Assembly (NCBI RefSeq): GCF_019972835.1
Contig: NZ_BPPB01000006.1
Span: 124,001-188,000 of the forward strand
DNA from: Lactobacillus laiwuensis
GTDB taxonomy: Bacteria; Bacillota; Bacilli; Lactobacillales; Lactobacillaceae
Reading direction: 5' to 3'
Length of the DNA stretch: 64,000 nucleotides
Part shown: positions 34,301 through 42,813 of the stretch, piece by piece
Position numbering within the stretch: the stretch's first letter is position 1
How the letters are laid out: every line of letters begins with the position of its first letter
Program-made: the position numbers and the translations under genes
Notes under the pieces: generated by a model
The model's database searches: none
What the model was told of the DNA's origin: nothing
The model's input: the letters and a program-made list of their open reading frames with translations, nothing else

Positions 34301-36106
34301 ATGTTTTTAAAAGATAATGAGTCTTGGAATGTGACTTATGACGTTGTGGTAATCGGTTTTGGCGGAGCAGGTGCTACAGCAGCGCGTTTTGCTGCAGATA
34401 AAGGAGCAAATGTCCTTTTAGTAGATAGTGCGCCAGAAGGACATGAAGGTGGTAATACCCGATACTGTGGTCAGATTGTTGAAGCAGGTTATGATTATGA
34501 CAAGCTCAAAAAGTATTATCAAAAAATGACTGCTCCACTTGATTTAGATGAGCAGGTGCTTGAAACTTTTGTAAAAGGGATGGTCAATTTACCAGATTAC
34601 TTTGAAAAGTATCTCGGTGGTAAAGCATTTAGCGTTAAAAATAATCCAGGTAACAAAAATGTTGCTATGTTGGCATACATGAGTGCTGAATATCCCGAAT
34701 TTGAAGGTGCAGATACAAATGACGACTTGTTAGTACATGATCAAATATTCGATGCCGCTCTTTGGAAGAAATTGCGCCAGAATGTTTTAGACCGCAGCGA
34801 CAAGATTGATGTACTTTATTCAACACCGGCAAAGCATTTAATCCAAGATACGGATAAGACAATTATCGGTGTACAGATTGAAAATAAAGGCAAGCTGTTC
34901 AACGTCCAAGCAAAAAATGGTGTAGTTTTAGCGCTAGGTGGATTTGAAAATAACGAACAAATGGTGCAGGACTATTTAGGTGAAACTAATTTACTGCCAT
35001 ATGGGACGCTTTATAACAATGGCGATGGCATCAAAATGGCCATAGAAGTTGGTGCGGATTTATGGCACATGAATAATTATGAACCAGGTGGAACTGTTAA
35101 TTTAGCTGCTCCCAAAGGCCAAAGAGCTCATAACATTATGGCTTGGAAAGCATTATTTGGCGGTTCACTGATCACAGTTGGCGATGATGGGACGCGTTAT
35201 GTAGCAGAAGACGATCCAACCCGTCATGGACATCGTTATAATCATGGTATTTGGAGAATTCCTTTAGCTCAAGTACATCCTCATATGATTTTTGATCAGA
35301 AGAAATACGATGAACTATTCTCAGCTGAGAATGATGAATTTCAAAAGGAAGCTTTAAGCAAAGTGGTTAAGTCAGAAACTATCGCTGACTTAGCTCAAGA
35401 AATAAAAGTTGATCCGGCAGTTTTAGAAAATACTTTGAACACGTATAATTTCTTCGTTGATCGTGGAGTTGATTACCAATGTGGCCGTAAGCCAGAGTCA
35501 ATGACCAAAATTGCACTTACAGGTCCGTTCTATTCTTTAGCTCAGCAACATACTATGTTAAACACTCAAGGTGGACCACGCCGAAATAAAAATGCTGAAG
35601 TATTAGATACAGATCAGAAAGTTTTGCCACACTTATATGCTGCTGGTGAACTGGGTCATATAGGTGCAAATCAATATAATGGCGGGGGTGACATGGCTGA
35701 CTGCTTAATATTTGGTAAGATAGCTGGAGAAAATGCCGCTAAAATTAAAGATGAGCAAGTTGTTTCAGGTGCCAGTGTTAGTGAAAATAATGCTGATGCT
35801 GCATTTCCTGAATCGGATGTAAAAGAAGAAAGCTATTCAACTGCTGAAAATCAATATATTGGTAAATCTTCAAGTGGTATGGGCAACGAAATTATAGTGC
35901 GAGTAACAGTTGACAGTGATAAGCGTCCAAGCAATATTGAAGTTTTAAAAGAAAGCGAATCACCTGACTATGGTGAAAAAGCAATTAAGAAAATGAAGAC
36001 AGAAATGCTAGCACAGAAAACAGCTAACGTAGATGCCGTTTCTGGAGCTTCTGCATCAAGTCGTGCATTTAAAGAAGCAGTTGAATCTGCGTTGAAGCAG
36101 GCCTAG
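34301..36106 (+). CDS. FAD-dependent reductase with C-terminal FMN-binding domain (fumarate reductase-like)
   Basis: A 601-residue flavoprotein. The FAD_binding_2 fold starts with VVVIGFGGAGATAARFAADK (residues 9-30) and closes with NTQGGPRRNKNAEVLD and LYAAGELGHIGANQYNGGG, the substrate-side region of fumarate reductases. Residues 510-601 are an FMN_bind domain with DAVSGASAS, the Dxx(S/T)GAxx(S/T)-type site to which ApbE attaches FMN. No signal peptide, so cytosolic. TTAGGAGA sets the ATG at 34301. It may reduce an alpha,beta-unsaturated acid (fumarate, urocanate, hydroxycinnamate or other); the substrate cannot be assigned. Confidence 0.86.
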   Translation: MFLKDNESWNVTYDVVVIGFGGAGATAARFAADKGANVLLVDSAPEGHEGGNTRYCGQIVEAGYDYDKLKKYYQKMTAPLDLDEQVLETFVKGMVNLPDYFEKYLGGKAFSVKNNPGNKNVAMLAYMSAEYPEFEGADTNDDLLVHDQIFDAALWKKLRQNVLDRSDKIDVLYSTPAKHLIQDTDKTIIGVQIENKGKLFNVQAKNGVVLALGGFENNEQMVQDYLGETNLLPYGTLYNNGDGIKMAIEVGADLWHMNNYEPGGTVNLAAPKGQRAHNIMAWKALFGGSLITVGDDGTRYVAEDDPTRHGHRYNHGIWRIPLAQVHPHMIFDQKKYDELFSAENDEFQKEALSKVVKSETIADLAQEIKVDPAVLENTLNTYNFFVDRGVDYQCGRKPESMTKIALTGPFYSLAQQHTMLNTQGGPRRNKNAEVLDTDQKVLPHLYAAGELGHIGANQYNGGGDMADCLIFGKIAGENAAKIKDEQVVSGASVSENNADAAFPESDVKEESYSTAENQYIGKSSSGMGNEIIVRVTVDSDKRPSNIEVLKESESPDYGEKAIKKMKTEMLAQKTANVDAVSGASASSRAFKEAVESALKQA

Positions 36107-36127
36107 ATTCTAACGAAAGGATAAAAA

Positions 36128-37924
36128 ATGGCAAATTTAAAAGATGGCATTTATCAAGGACAAGGCTCTGGTAATCGCGGTGAAGTCAAGGTTTCGGTAA
36201 CAGTCAAAGACAATAAAATTACGGATGTAACAATTGATCAACAAGACGAAACTTCTGGTATAAGCACTGCTGCCTTAAAAAAAGCACCGAAGTTAATTGT
36301 TGAGCATCAGTCATATAATATTGATGCAGTCACCGGTGCAACTATTAGTTTTCAAGCTGTCCAAAAAGCAGTCAGAGATGCAGTTTCAAAGGCTGGCGAT
36401 CCCAGTGGTCTTGATCAAAAAGTTGATTTGAGAAATACTGAGAAAAAGTTTAATGGTGAGGACTACCGTAACGTTAATCCAGATAATTTGCAATTTGAAG
36501 ATCAAACTGATGTTTTGGTAATTGGTGCAGGTGCAGCTGGTCTTTCAGCTTCTATTACTGCCAGGCAAAAAGGTGCCTCAGTAATTTGTTTAGAATATAC
36601 TTCAAGTTATATGTTGTCTGATATGACTTTATCAGGTGGTTATTACAACGCTGGTGGGGGCACTAGTTTGCAAAAATCTCAGGGAATAAAAGATACCAAG
36701 GAAAACTGGAATAATTATTTAAAAGCGGTTGGTCAAGGATACGAAGATGCGGGCATGAGAGAAACAATCGTTGAACATGGCGCAGAAGATTATGAATGGC
36801 TGGCTGGTGAAGTTGGTGTCAATTTTCAAGAAGTCCAAGAAATTGGTAATGAAGAAGCAATGAAAGACTATGCGACTCCAGCAGCCAGGTCTCATTTAAC
36901 TGTCGAAAAAAGTGGCTATGGTTTGTCAAAGCCGCTTTACAATAAGGCAAAAGAAGTTGGCACAAAATTTATTTTTAATATTACAGCTGAGAACTTAATT
37001 ACTGACGAGAATAATAATGTAGTTGGTGTACATACTAATAAGGGTAACTACAGAGCTCAAAGTGTTATTATTGCTACAGCAGGCTTTTCTCGTAATAAAG
37101 AGATGCTTAAGAGTTTTGCACCTGATTTTGCTGTTGGAGAATCATATGGTTCAATCAGACAAATGGGTGATGGTATCACCATGGGTGCTGAAATTGGCGC
37201 TAAGTTAAAAGATATGTGGATGCCAATAGCAAACTCAATTGGCACGCAATCCGGCGATAATGTCTGTATCGGTCCTCTGTGTACTGCCTGGACAAAGCCT
37301 TACATTTGGGTAGGCACAGATGCTAAAAGACACTTTAGGGAAGATATGTATTTTGAATATGCCTCTAAGAAAATCGCAAGTCTTGATCAAGGCTACGTTT
37401 GGTTAATTTTTGATGAAGGCATGGCAAATGAAATGCCAGCTGCTTTTTCAGCACCAGCTCCGTCACCACATTTAAAACGTGAGGTAGAAGATGGTTACTT
37501 CAAGAAAGCTGATACGATAAAAGAATTAGCTCAGCAGATTAACCTAAATCCGGAGGTATTAGAGCAAACAATTAAAAAGTGGAATAATGATGTCACTGGG
37601 GGAGAGGACACAGAATTTAATCGTCAAAAAGATTTAACAGCTTTCAAAGCACCATTTTATGCTGCTAAACTGGCTCCATCAACACCAGACATGGCAGGTG
37701 GATTAGCTATTAACACCAAAGCAGAAGTTCTGGACAATTTTGATAAAAAGATAAACAATCTTTATGCTGCAGGAAGTACTACAGGTGGTTGGCGCGGAAT
37801 GACTTATCCCGGATGTGGAATGGGCATTACTAATGCTGTTGTTTTTGGAAGAATAGCTGGAGAAAGTGCTGCAACTAATGTCAAAGTAGAGGCTGATGCA
37901 AGTTCAGCTGCCTCTCACATGTAG
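36128..37924 (+). CDS. FAD-dependent reductase with N-terminal FMN-binding domain (fumarate/urocanate reductase-like)
   Basis: A 598-residue flavoprotein paralogous to the gene before it, but with the domain order reversed. The FMN_bind domain is residues 1-93, with flavin-attachment site DAVTGATIS at 66-74. The FAD_binding_2 domain begins DVLVIGAGAAGLSASITARQ at about 128 and ends with GGLAINTKAEVLD and TGGWRGMTYPGCGMGITNAVVFGRIAGESAA. There is no signal peptide, unlike secreted respiratory relatives. It follows 21 bases after the first reductase and ends at a terminator. Covalent FMN would need an ApbE transferase, not present here. Confidence 0.86.
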   Translation: MANLKDGIYQGQGSGNRGEVKVSVTVKDNKITDVTIDQQDETSGISTAALKKAPKLIVEHQSYNIDAVTGATISFQAVQKAVRDAVSKAGDPSGLDQKVDLRNTEKKFNGEDYRNVNPDNLQFEDQTDVLVIGAGAAGLSASITARQKGASVICLEYTSSYMLSDMTLSGGYYNAGGGTSLQKSQGIKDTKENWNNYLKAVGQGYEDAGMRETIVEHGAEDYEWLAGEVGVNFQEVQEIGNEEAMKDYATPAARSHLTVEKSGYGLSKPLYNKAKEVGTKFIFNITAENLITDENNNVVGVHTNKGNYRAQSVIIATAGFSRNKEMLKSFAPDFAVGESYGSIRQMGDGITMGAEIGAKLKDMWMPIANSIGTQSGDNVCIGPLCTAWTKPYIWVGTDAKRHFREDMYFEYASKKIASLDQGYVWLIFDEGMANEMPAAFSAPAPSPHLKREVEDGYFKKADTIKELAQQINLNPEVLEQTIKKWNNDVTGGEDTEFNRQKDLTAFKAPFYAAKLAPSTPDMAGGLAINTKAEVLDNFDKKINNLYAAGSTTGGWRGMTYPGCGMGITNAVVFGRIAGESAATNVKVEADASSAASHM

Positions 37925-37947
37925 TTTTTATATTTTGTGAATTAATT

Positions 37948-37980
37948 AGAACTGGATTCATTTGAACCTAGTTCTTTTTA
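37948..37980 (+). terminator. Terminator of the two-reductase operon
   Basis: AGAACT (37948-37953) pairs with AGTTCT (37970-37975), extended by GG/CC past a bulged A, then TTTTT. Confidence 0.7.
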
Positions 37981-38032
37981 ATTATAAATAACAACATTTT
38001 GTTAAAAAATACTTGTATTCAATTAACCTAAT

Positions 38033-38061
38033 TTGTGCATTTTTATTCCAGCTTGTATAAT
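38033..38061 (+). promoter_or_regulatory. tagO promoter
   Basis: TTGTGC (38033-38038), 17-bp spacer, TATAAT (38056-38061); 30 bases to the ATG. Confidence 0.68.
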
Positions 38062-38091
38062 TAAGACAACTATAAATGAAAGTAGCCGACT

Positions 38092-39246
38092 ATGTTTAAA
38101 ATTATTGTTGAATTATTTTTTTTAGTGATTATACAAGCTGCGATCACGCCTTTTATTAGGAGATTGGCTTTTGTATTAGGTGCAGTCGACATTCCAAATA
38201 AAAGAAGGGTAAATAAAAAACCAATGCCAACGTTAGGCGGATTGGGTATTTTTGTGACCTTCAATATTGGCGCTTTTGTTTTATTGCGGGAGCAATTCCC
38301 AACTCATGAGGCTTTTAGCATACTTCTAGGATCCAGTGTGATTGTCTTGACCGGCATAATTGACGATATTATGGAGCTAAAGCCAAGGCAAAAAATGTTG
38401 GGTATATTTATTGGTGCTCTGGTAATTTATTTTCTTGCCGGCATCAGGATGAACGTCTTAAATTTACCCTTTCTTAATAAACAAATAAATTTAGGCTGGT
38501 GGAGTTTACCAATTACTATTTTTTGGATATTGGCCTTAACTAATGCAGTTGATTTAATTGATGGTCTTGATGGCTTGGCCGATGGGGTTTCAATGATTTC
38601 ACTTATTACCATGGGGATCGTTGGTTATTTCTTCCTGCATACCGGTCAATTATACATACCTATTGGCTGTTTTATGCTTGCTGCCTGCCTATTGGGATTT
38701 TTACCTTATAACTTTCATCCCGCAAAAATATTTTTGGGTGATACAGGAGCTTTATACATTGGCTTTATGATTGCGGTATTTTCACTTAAAGGTTTAAAAA
38801 ATGTGACTTTTATCTCTCTGTTAGTGCCAGTCACTATATTAGGGGTTCCAATTACAGATACAATTTATGCCATGATTCGGCGCAAATTAAATAACCGTCC
38901 GGTTTCGCAAGCCGATAAGCACCATTTGCATCATCAACTAATGAAAATGGGTTTAACCCATAGACAAACTGTTTTAACTATTTATGCTTTGTCGCTAATT
39001 TTTTCATTCATTTCTCTCTTGTTTTTGTTGTCACCAATGTGGGGAATGTGGGTTTTAATTGCTGGTCTGGCAGTTGCCTTAGAGTTTTTTGTGGAATCTA
39101 TTGGTCTTTTAGGAGAAAAATATAAACCACTGATGAATTTGACCCAAAAGCTGATTAATTCTCGCAGTAAAAAAGATCCTACTGTGGAAGTTTGGCACCT
39201 CGGACAAGACAAGCCTGAGCAATTAAGAAAGAAAAAGAAAGATTAA
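38092..39246 (+). CDS. tagO: Undecaprenyl-phosphate N-acetylglucosamine-1-phosphate transferase TagO/WecA family
   Basis: A 384-residue multi-span enzyme, first step of wall teichoic acid (or other surface polymer) synthesis. Conserved cytoplasmic loops are visible: VDIPNKRRVNKKPMPTLGG, GIIDDIMELKPRQKM, NAVDLIDGLDGLADGV, FLGDTGALYIGF and HHLHHQLMKMGL. About ten or eleven spans. The C-terminus is basic and cytoplasmic. Monocistronic between a promoter and a bidirectional terminator. Confidence 0.93.
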   Translation: MFKIIVELFFLVIIQAAITPFIRRLAFVLGAVDIPNKRRVNKKPMPTLGGLGIFVTFNIGAFVLLREQFPTHEAFSILLGSSVIVLTGIIDDIMELKPRQKMLGIFIGALVIYFLAGIRMNVLNLPFLNKQINLGWWSLPITIFWILALTNAVDLIDGLDGLADGVSMISLITMGIVGYFFLHTGQLYIPIGCFMLAACLLGFLPYNFHPAKIFLGDTGALYIGFMIAVFSLKGLKNVTFISLLVPVTILGVPITDTIYAMIRRKLNNRPVSQADKHHLHHQLMKMGLTHRQTVLTIYALSLIFSFISLLFLLSPMWGMWVLIAGLAVALEFFVESIGLLGEKYKPLMNLTQKLINSRSKKDPTVEVWHLGQDKPEQLRKKKKD

Positions 39247-39299
39247 GCTTGGAAGATACTAGTTTTAAGGTCAATTTGACTATTGCCAAAATCAATAAG

Positions 39300-39345
39300 A
39301 AAAAAAGAAGACAAATTCCTTGAATGTGGATTGTCTTCTTTTTTC
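39300..39345. terminator. Bidirectional terminator between tagO and the YigZ gene
   Basis: AAAAAAGAAGACAA (39301-39314) pairs with TTGTCTTCTTTTTT (39331-39344). Confidence 0.9.
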
Positions 39346-39367
39346 GTATAGTTATTGAATTATGTTT

Positions 39368-40030
39368 TTATTGATCATGATAGTTATGTTGAGTGACAAC
39401 GATTTCGTTATATCTTTTGGGAAGAAAAATAAACTGTACTTTGCCGGACAAAATATTGGTAAGATCATTTTCTAAATTCTCTAATTTGTTTTCATCAATG
39501 TAAATTGAAATTGTCACGCTGACGCCATAGTCAATATTGTCAATAAAGATTTTTTGTTGTTTAAGATAATGCTGGACCTCATCGAATTTATTATAATCGA
39601 CTTCGAATTTAACACCTTGTTGCTGAACGCGTTTAACTACACCTACAGCTTCGGCTGCCTTAGTCACACTATTAGAATATGCACGGATCAATCCTCCAGC
39701 TCCCAGTTTTATTCCGCCAAAATAGCGCGTAACTACTGCAGTGACATTTTTAAGTTTCATTAACTGCAAGGCTTTTAATTCGGGAACTCCGGCCGTACCA
39801 GAGGGTTCACCGTTGTCGCTGGCTTTGACGTGCTCATCATTGAGGCCAATAGTATAAGCAAAAGTGTTATGAGTAGCATCACGATATTTGTTAGAAACAG
39901 CAGCAATTGCTTTTTCAGCTTCTTCAACGGTTGAGGTCCTAATTAGAGTCGTAATAAAGCGACTTTTTTTAATCGTTAATTCGTGATGGCCATTTTCTTT
40001 AATGGTCAAATAATTTTCTTTTTCATTCAA
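39368..40030 (-). CDS. YigZ/YvyE (IMPACT) family protein
   Basis: A 220-residue two-domain protein. The first domain carries KSRFI, YRDATHNTFAYTIG, SDNGEPSGTAG and RYFGGIKLGAGGLIRAYS, the family hallmarks. A DUF1949 ferredoxin-like domain closes it. IMPACT relatives modulate translation or ribosome-linked kinases; the bacterial role is unclear. I take the TTG at 40030 as start (MNEKENYL) since AAAAAGGG lies about ten bases before it. The frame is open to an ATG at 40087 that would overlap comFA. Divergent from comFA, as in Bacillus. Confidence 0.85.
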   Translation of the reverse strand: MNEKENYLTIKENGHHELTIKKSRFITTLIRTSTVEEAEKAIAAVSNKYRDATHNTFAYTIGLNDEHVKASDNGEPSGTAGVPELKALQLMKLKNVTAVVTRYFGGIKLGAGGLIRAYSNSVTKAAEAVGVVKRVQQQGVKFEVDYNKFDEVQHYLKQQKIFIDNIDYGVSVTISIYIDENKLENLENDLTNILSGKVQFIFLPKRYNEIVVTQHNYHDQ

Positions 40031-40041
40031 AAAAATCAGCC

Positions 40042-40057
40042 CTTTTTGCGTATTTAT
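40042..40057 (+). promoter_or_regulatory. Candidate competence promoter motif before comFA
   Basis: CTTTTTGCGTATTTAT, with GCG 24 bases before the comFA ATG, is the coiA motif with one change. The CTTTTT part also serves as the minus-strand ribosome site of the YigZ gene. Confidence 0.5.
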
Positions 40058-40071
40058 CATTGGAGGACAAA

Positions 40072-41355
40072 ATGGAAAGTATTTCAAATCTTGCAGGCCG
40101 CCAATGGCTTAGTAGTCAAATGGATTTTAGCACAAAGGATGGCTTAACCAAAATCGAGGCAATTAAAGATGGTCGCTGCTTGCGTTGCAATGCAAAGGTT
40201 TATGCCAAATTGCCAAGTGGCAAAAAATATTGCAGAGCTTGCATTGGTCTGGGAAGAATTGTGGAAGGCGATTATTTGATTCGCAATAAACAAAAAATAA
40301 ATTTTTCGATAAAAGCAAATGGTGGATTAACGTGGAAGGGTGAACTAACCTCACTACAAGCTGAAATTGCACGCAAATTAACTAAAAATTATGTAGATGG
40401 TCGAGATTCACTAGTCCATGCAGTAACCGGTGCAGGAAAAACAGAAATGTTATTTCCGTTAATAGCACATTGTTTGGCAGAAGGAAAAAGATGTTGTATA
40501 GCCACGCCAAGAATTGATGTGGTAAACGAATTATATCCGCGTTTTCAAAAAGCTTTTAGTGAAATTAAAATCGGTAAATATCATGGCCGTGAGTACCAAG
40601 AGCCTGGCTTAGAACAATTAACTATTTGTACAACACACCAATTGTTAAAATTTTTTCATGCTTTTGACTTACTTGTGATTGATGAAGCTGATTCTTTTCC
40701 CTATGCCCATAATTCAGAATTACATTTTGCAGCGAAAAATGCGGTTAGTGCTAATGGTCAACGCGTTTACTTAACTGCAACGCCTACCAAAGACTTATTA
40801 GTATCTGTAGAAGAAGGTAAATTACGCAAACTAAAGCTGAAAAGAAGGTTCCATGGAAATCTTTTACCTGTACCAAAAGAAAAATTGTTTCTCCGTCCTT
40901 TTCTGCACCAAAACAAAATCAATGTTAGACTCATTAAAGAAATTGTAAAAGTTATACAAGCAGGCCACCCACTACTGCTTTTTGTACCTCGTGTTGATCA
41001 AATAAAGCTTTATGTTGATGCCCTGAAAAAAGAGCCAAAATTTAGTCAGATTAGGATTTCTGGAGTTTATGCAAATGATATTAATAGAATTGAAAAGGTT
41101 GAAAAGTTTCGGGCAGGAAAAATTCAGTTGTTAGTGACGACTACAATATTGGAACGAGGCGTTACTTTTAACCATGTCTGGGTAATTGTTGTTCAAGCAG
41201 ACGATAAAATTTATTCTGCTTCGAGTCTAGTACAGATAGCTGGCAGAGTGGGTCGGGCTAAAACAGATCCCAGTGGTTTAGTTTTATTTTGTTATCATAA
41301 ATACACTAAAAGTATTCGTGATGCGATGAAACAAATTCGTGAGATGAACAAATGA
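40072..41355 (+). CDS. comFA: Competence DNA translocase ComFA
   Basis: A 427-residue DEAD-type ATPase that helps pull single-stranded DNA into the cell. The N-terminal zinc finger has CLRC and CRAC pairs (residues 39-66). The helicase core has VTGAGKTEMLFPL (Walker A), VIDEADSFPY (Walker B), LTATPT (motif III) and QIAGRVGR (motif VI). The ATG at 40072 is set by GGAGG; a TTG at 40060 overlaps that site. comFC overlaps by four bases (ATGA). Confidence 0.95.
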   Translation: MESISNLAGRQWLSSQMDFSTKDGLTKIEAIKDGRCLRCNAKVYAKLPSGKKYCRACIGLGRIVEGDYLIRNKQKINFSIKANGGLTWKGELTSLQAEIARKLTKNYVDGRDSLVHAVTGAGKTEMLFPLIAHCLAEGKRCCIATPRIDVVNELYPRFQKAFSEIKIGKYHGREYQEPGLEQLTICTTHQLLKFFHAFDLLVIDEADSFPYAHNSELHFAAKNAVSANGQRVYLTATPTKDLLVSVEEGKLRKLKLKRRFHGNLLPVPKEKLFLRPFLHQNKINVRLIKEIVKVIQAGHPLLLFVPRVDQIKLYVDALKKEPKFSQIRISGVYANDINRIEKVEKFRAGKIQLLVTTTILERGVTFNHVWVIVVQADDKIYSASSLVQIAGRVGRAKTDPSGLVLFCYHKYTKSIRDAMKQIREMNK

Positions 41356-42041
41356 AAAAGTGCTTACTGTGCGGTCAGGTTTTTGTTGCTAAAGTAACAT
41401 TTGTAGAATTATTCTCTTGGAACAAGCAGGAAGCCCAATGCATCTGTTGTAATTGTCAAAGTAAATATATGCGGATTCCTGATAAACACTGTCCAATTTG
41501 CTTTGGCAAATTGAGCCAAGATAAATTTTGTTCAGATTGCATTAAATGGCAGAAAATATATGGACAAAAATTATTAAAAAATCATTCCATATATTTATAT
41601 AATAGGGCTTTTCATGATCTAATGGTTAATTATAAGCGGTATGGTGATTATGCTTTGCACAAAGTACTACAGGAATTATGTCTGGAAGATCTGGCTAAAT
41701 TTAAAGCTGATCTTTATGTTCCCGTGCCCACTTCTCCAGAGCATCTTGCACAAAGGCAGTTTGATACTGTCAGTTCAATATATGGTAGTCTTGTTTCATT
41801 AACCCCTGTATTGGGTAAGAAGGCAGGACTAGGAGCACAAGGAGAAAAAAATCGCGCGGAAAGATTGAGAAGTGCGCAAAGTTTTTTTGTTAAGAAAAAT
41901 TTTACGATTAACTTTCAGAAATGCAAGATACTTTTATTAGATGATATTTATACTACGGGCAGAACGCTTTATCATGCACGGGATGCACTGGCAGAAGTTT
42001 TCCCTAATGCAAAAATCAGTAGTTTTACCTTATGCAGATAA
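41352..42041 (+). CDS. comFC: Competence protein ComFC, phosphoribosyltransferase-like
   Basis: A 229-residue protein. Cysteine pairs CLLC, CICCNC, CPIC and CSDC in the first 60 residues form a zinc ribbon. The C-terminal PRTase fold has LYVPVPTSPEHLAQRQFD and the PRPP loop ILLLDDIYTTGRTL. It works with ComFA in DNA internalisation or early processing. Coupled to comFA; no terminator before the hpf promoter region. Confidence 0.94.
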   Translation: MKKCLLCGQVFVAKVTFVELFSWNKQEAQCICCNCQSKYMRIPDKHCPICFGKLSQDKFCSDCIKWQKIYGQKLLKNHSIYLYNRAFHDLMVNYKRYGDYALHKVLQELCLEDLAKFKADLYVPVPTSPEHLAQRQFDTVSSIYGSLVSLTPVLGKKAGLGAQGEKNRAERLRSAQSFFVKKNFTINFQKCKILLLDDIYTTGRTLYHARDALAEVFPNAKISSFTLCR

Positions 42042-42048
42042 AACTAAA

Positions 42049-42117
42049 TTGTTCAGCGCTTTCATGTTTTGCTATAATTTTGCTATAATATAGGTAACAT
42101 AAGACTGCAAAAGCAGT
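42049..42117 (+). promoter_or_regulatory. hpf promoter with duplicated -10 and leader hairpin
   Basis: TTTTGCTATAAT occurs at 42067-42078 and 42078-42089, giving two TATAAT boxes 11 bp apart. TTGTTC (42049-42054) is a -35 18 bp before the first. ACTGC-AAAA-GCAGT (42104-42117) is a small tetraloop hairpin just before the ribosome site. Confidence 0.6.
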
Positions 42118-42134
42118 TGAAAGGAGAATCTCAT

Positions 42135-42683
42135 ATGTTAAAGTATAATGTTCGTGGTGAAAATATTGAGGTAACTGATGCTTTAAGAAGTTACGTTGAA
42201 AAACGCCTGAAAAAATTGGAGAAATATTTCGATTTGAATCAAGATATGATTGCCCACGTTAATTTAAAGGTGTATCGTGATCACAAGGCTAAAGTTGAGG
42301 TAACTATACCACTGCCATACTTAGTATTGAGAGCTGAAGAAACTACTGACGACATGTATCGCAGTATTGATTTTGTTTCTGAAAAACTTGAAAGACAAAT
42401 TAGAAAATATAAGACCCGTGTGAACCGTAAGAGTCGTGAAAAAGGCATTAATGACTTCTTTGTTGAAAGTGCCGAAGAAGAGACTAAAGGCAGAGAGAGT
42501 AACGAATTTTCTATTGTGCGCAATAAGCAAATTGGCTTAAAACCCATGAGTCCTGAAGAAGCAATTTTGCAAATGAATATGCTTGAACATGACTTCTTTG
42601 TTTTCCAAGACGGTGAAACTAACGGCACAAGTGTTGTCTATCGCAGGAATGATGGCCGTTATGGTTTGATTGAAACAAAATAA
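42135..42683 (+). CDS. hpf: Ribosome hibernation promoting factor, long form
   Basis: A 182-residue protein. The N-terminal HPF/YfiA domain (residues 1-100) binds the 30S decoding region. A basic linker (KTRVNRKSREKG) leads to the C-terminal dimerisation domain (about 125-182) with NKQIGLKPMSPEEAILQM and GETNGTSVVYRRNDGRYGLIE. The long form alone makes 100S dimers. ATG at 42135 follows AAAGGAG. Confidence 0.96.
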   Translation: MLKYNVRGENIEVTDALRSYVEKRLKKLEKYFDLNQDMIAHVNLKVYRDHKAKVEVTIPLPYLVLRAEETTDDMYRSIDFVSEKLERQIRKYKTRVNRKSREKGINDFFVESAEEETKGRESNEFSIVRNKQIGLKPMSPEEAILQMNMLEHDFFVFQDGETNGTSVVYRRNDGRYGLIETK

Positions 42684-42696
42684 AAACAGTATTATC

Positions 42697-42735
42697 AAGC
42701 AAGGGCCCCACATTTAGTGTGAGGTCTTTGTTTTG
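42697..42735 (+). terminator. Probable hpf terminator
   Basis: GGCCCCACA pairs imperfectly with TGTGAGGTC (one mismatch, one wobble), then T-rich sequence. Confidence 0.55.
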
Positions 42736-42813
42736 TTTATTTTTCATTTGGCGTCAATCATGGTAAAATTATCATGTGTTTTTATACTTTAGCTACATAT
42801 AAGGATCGATTAA

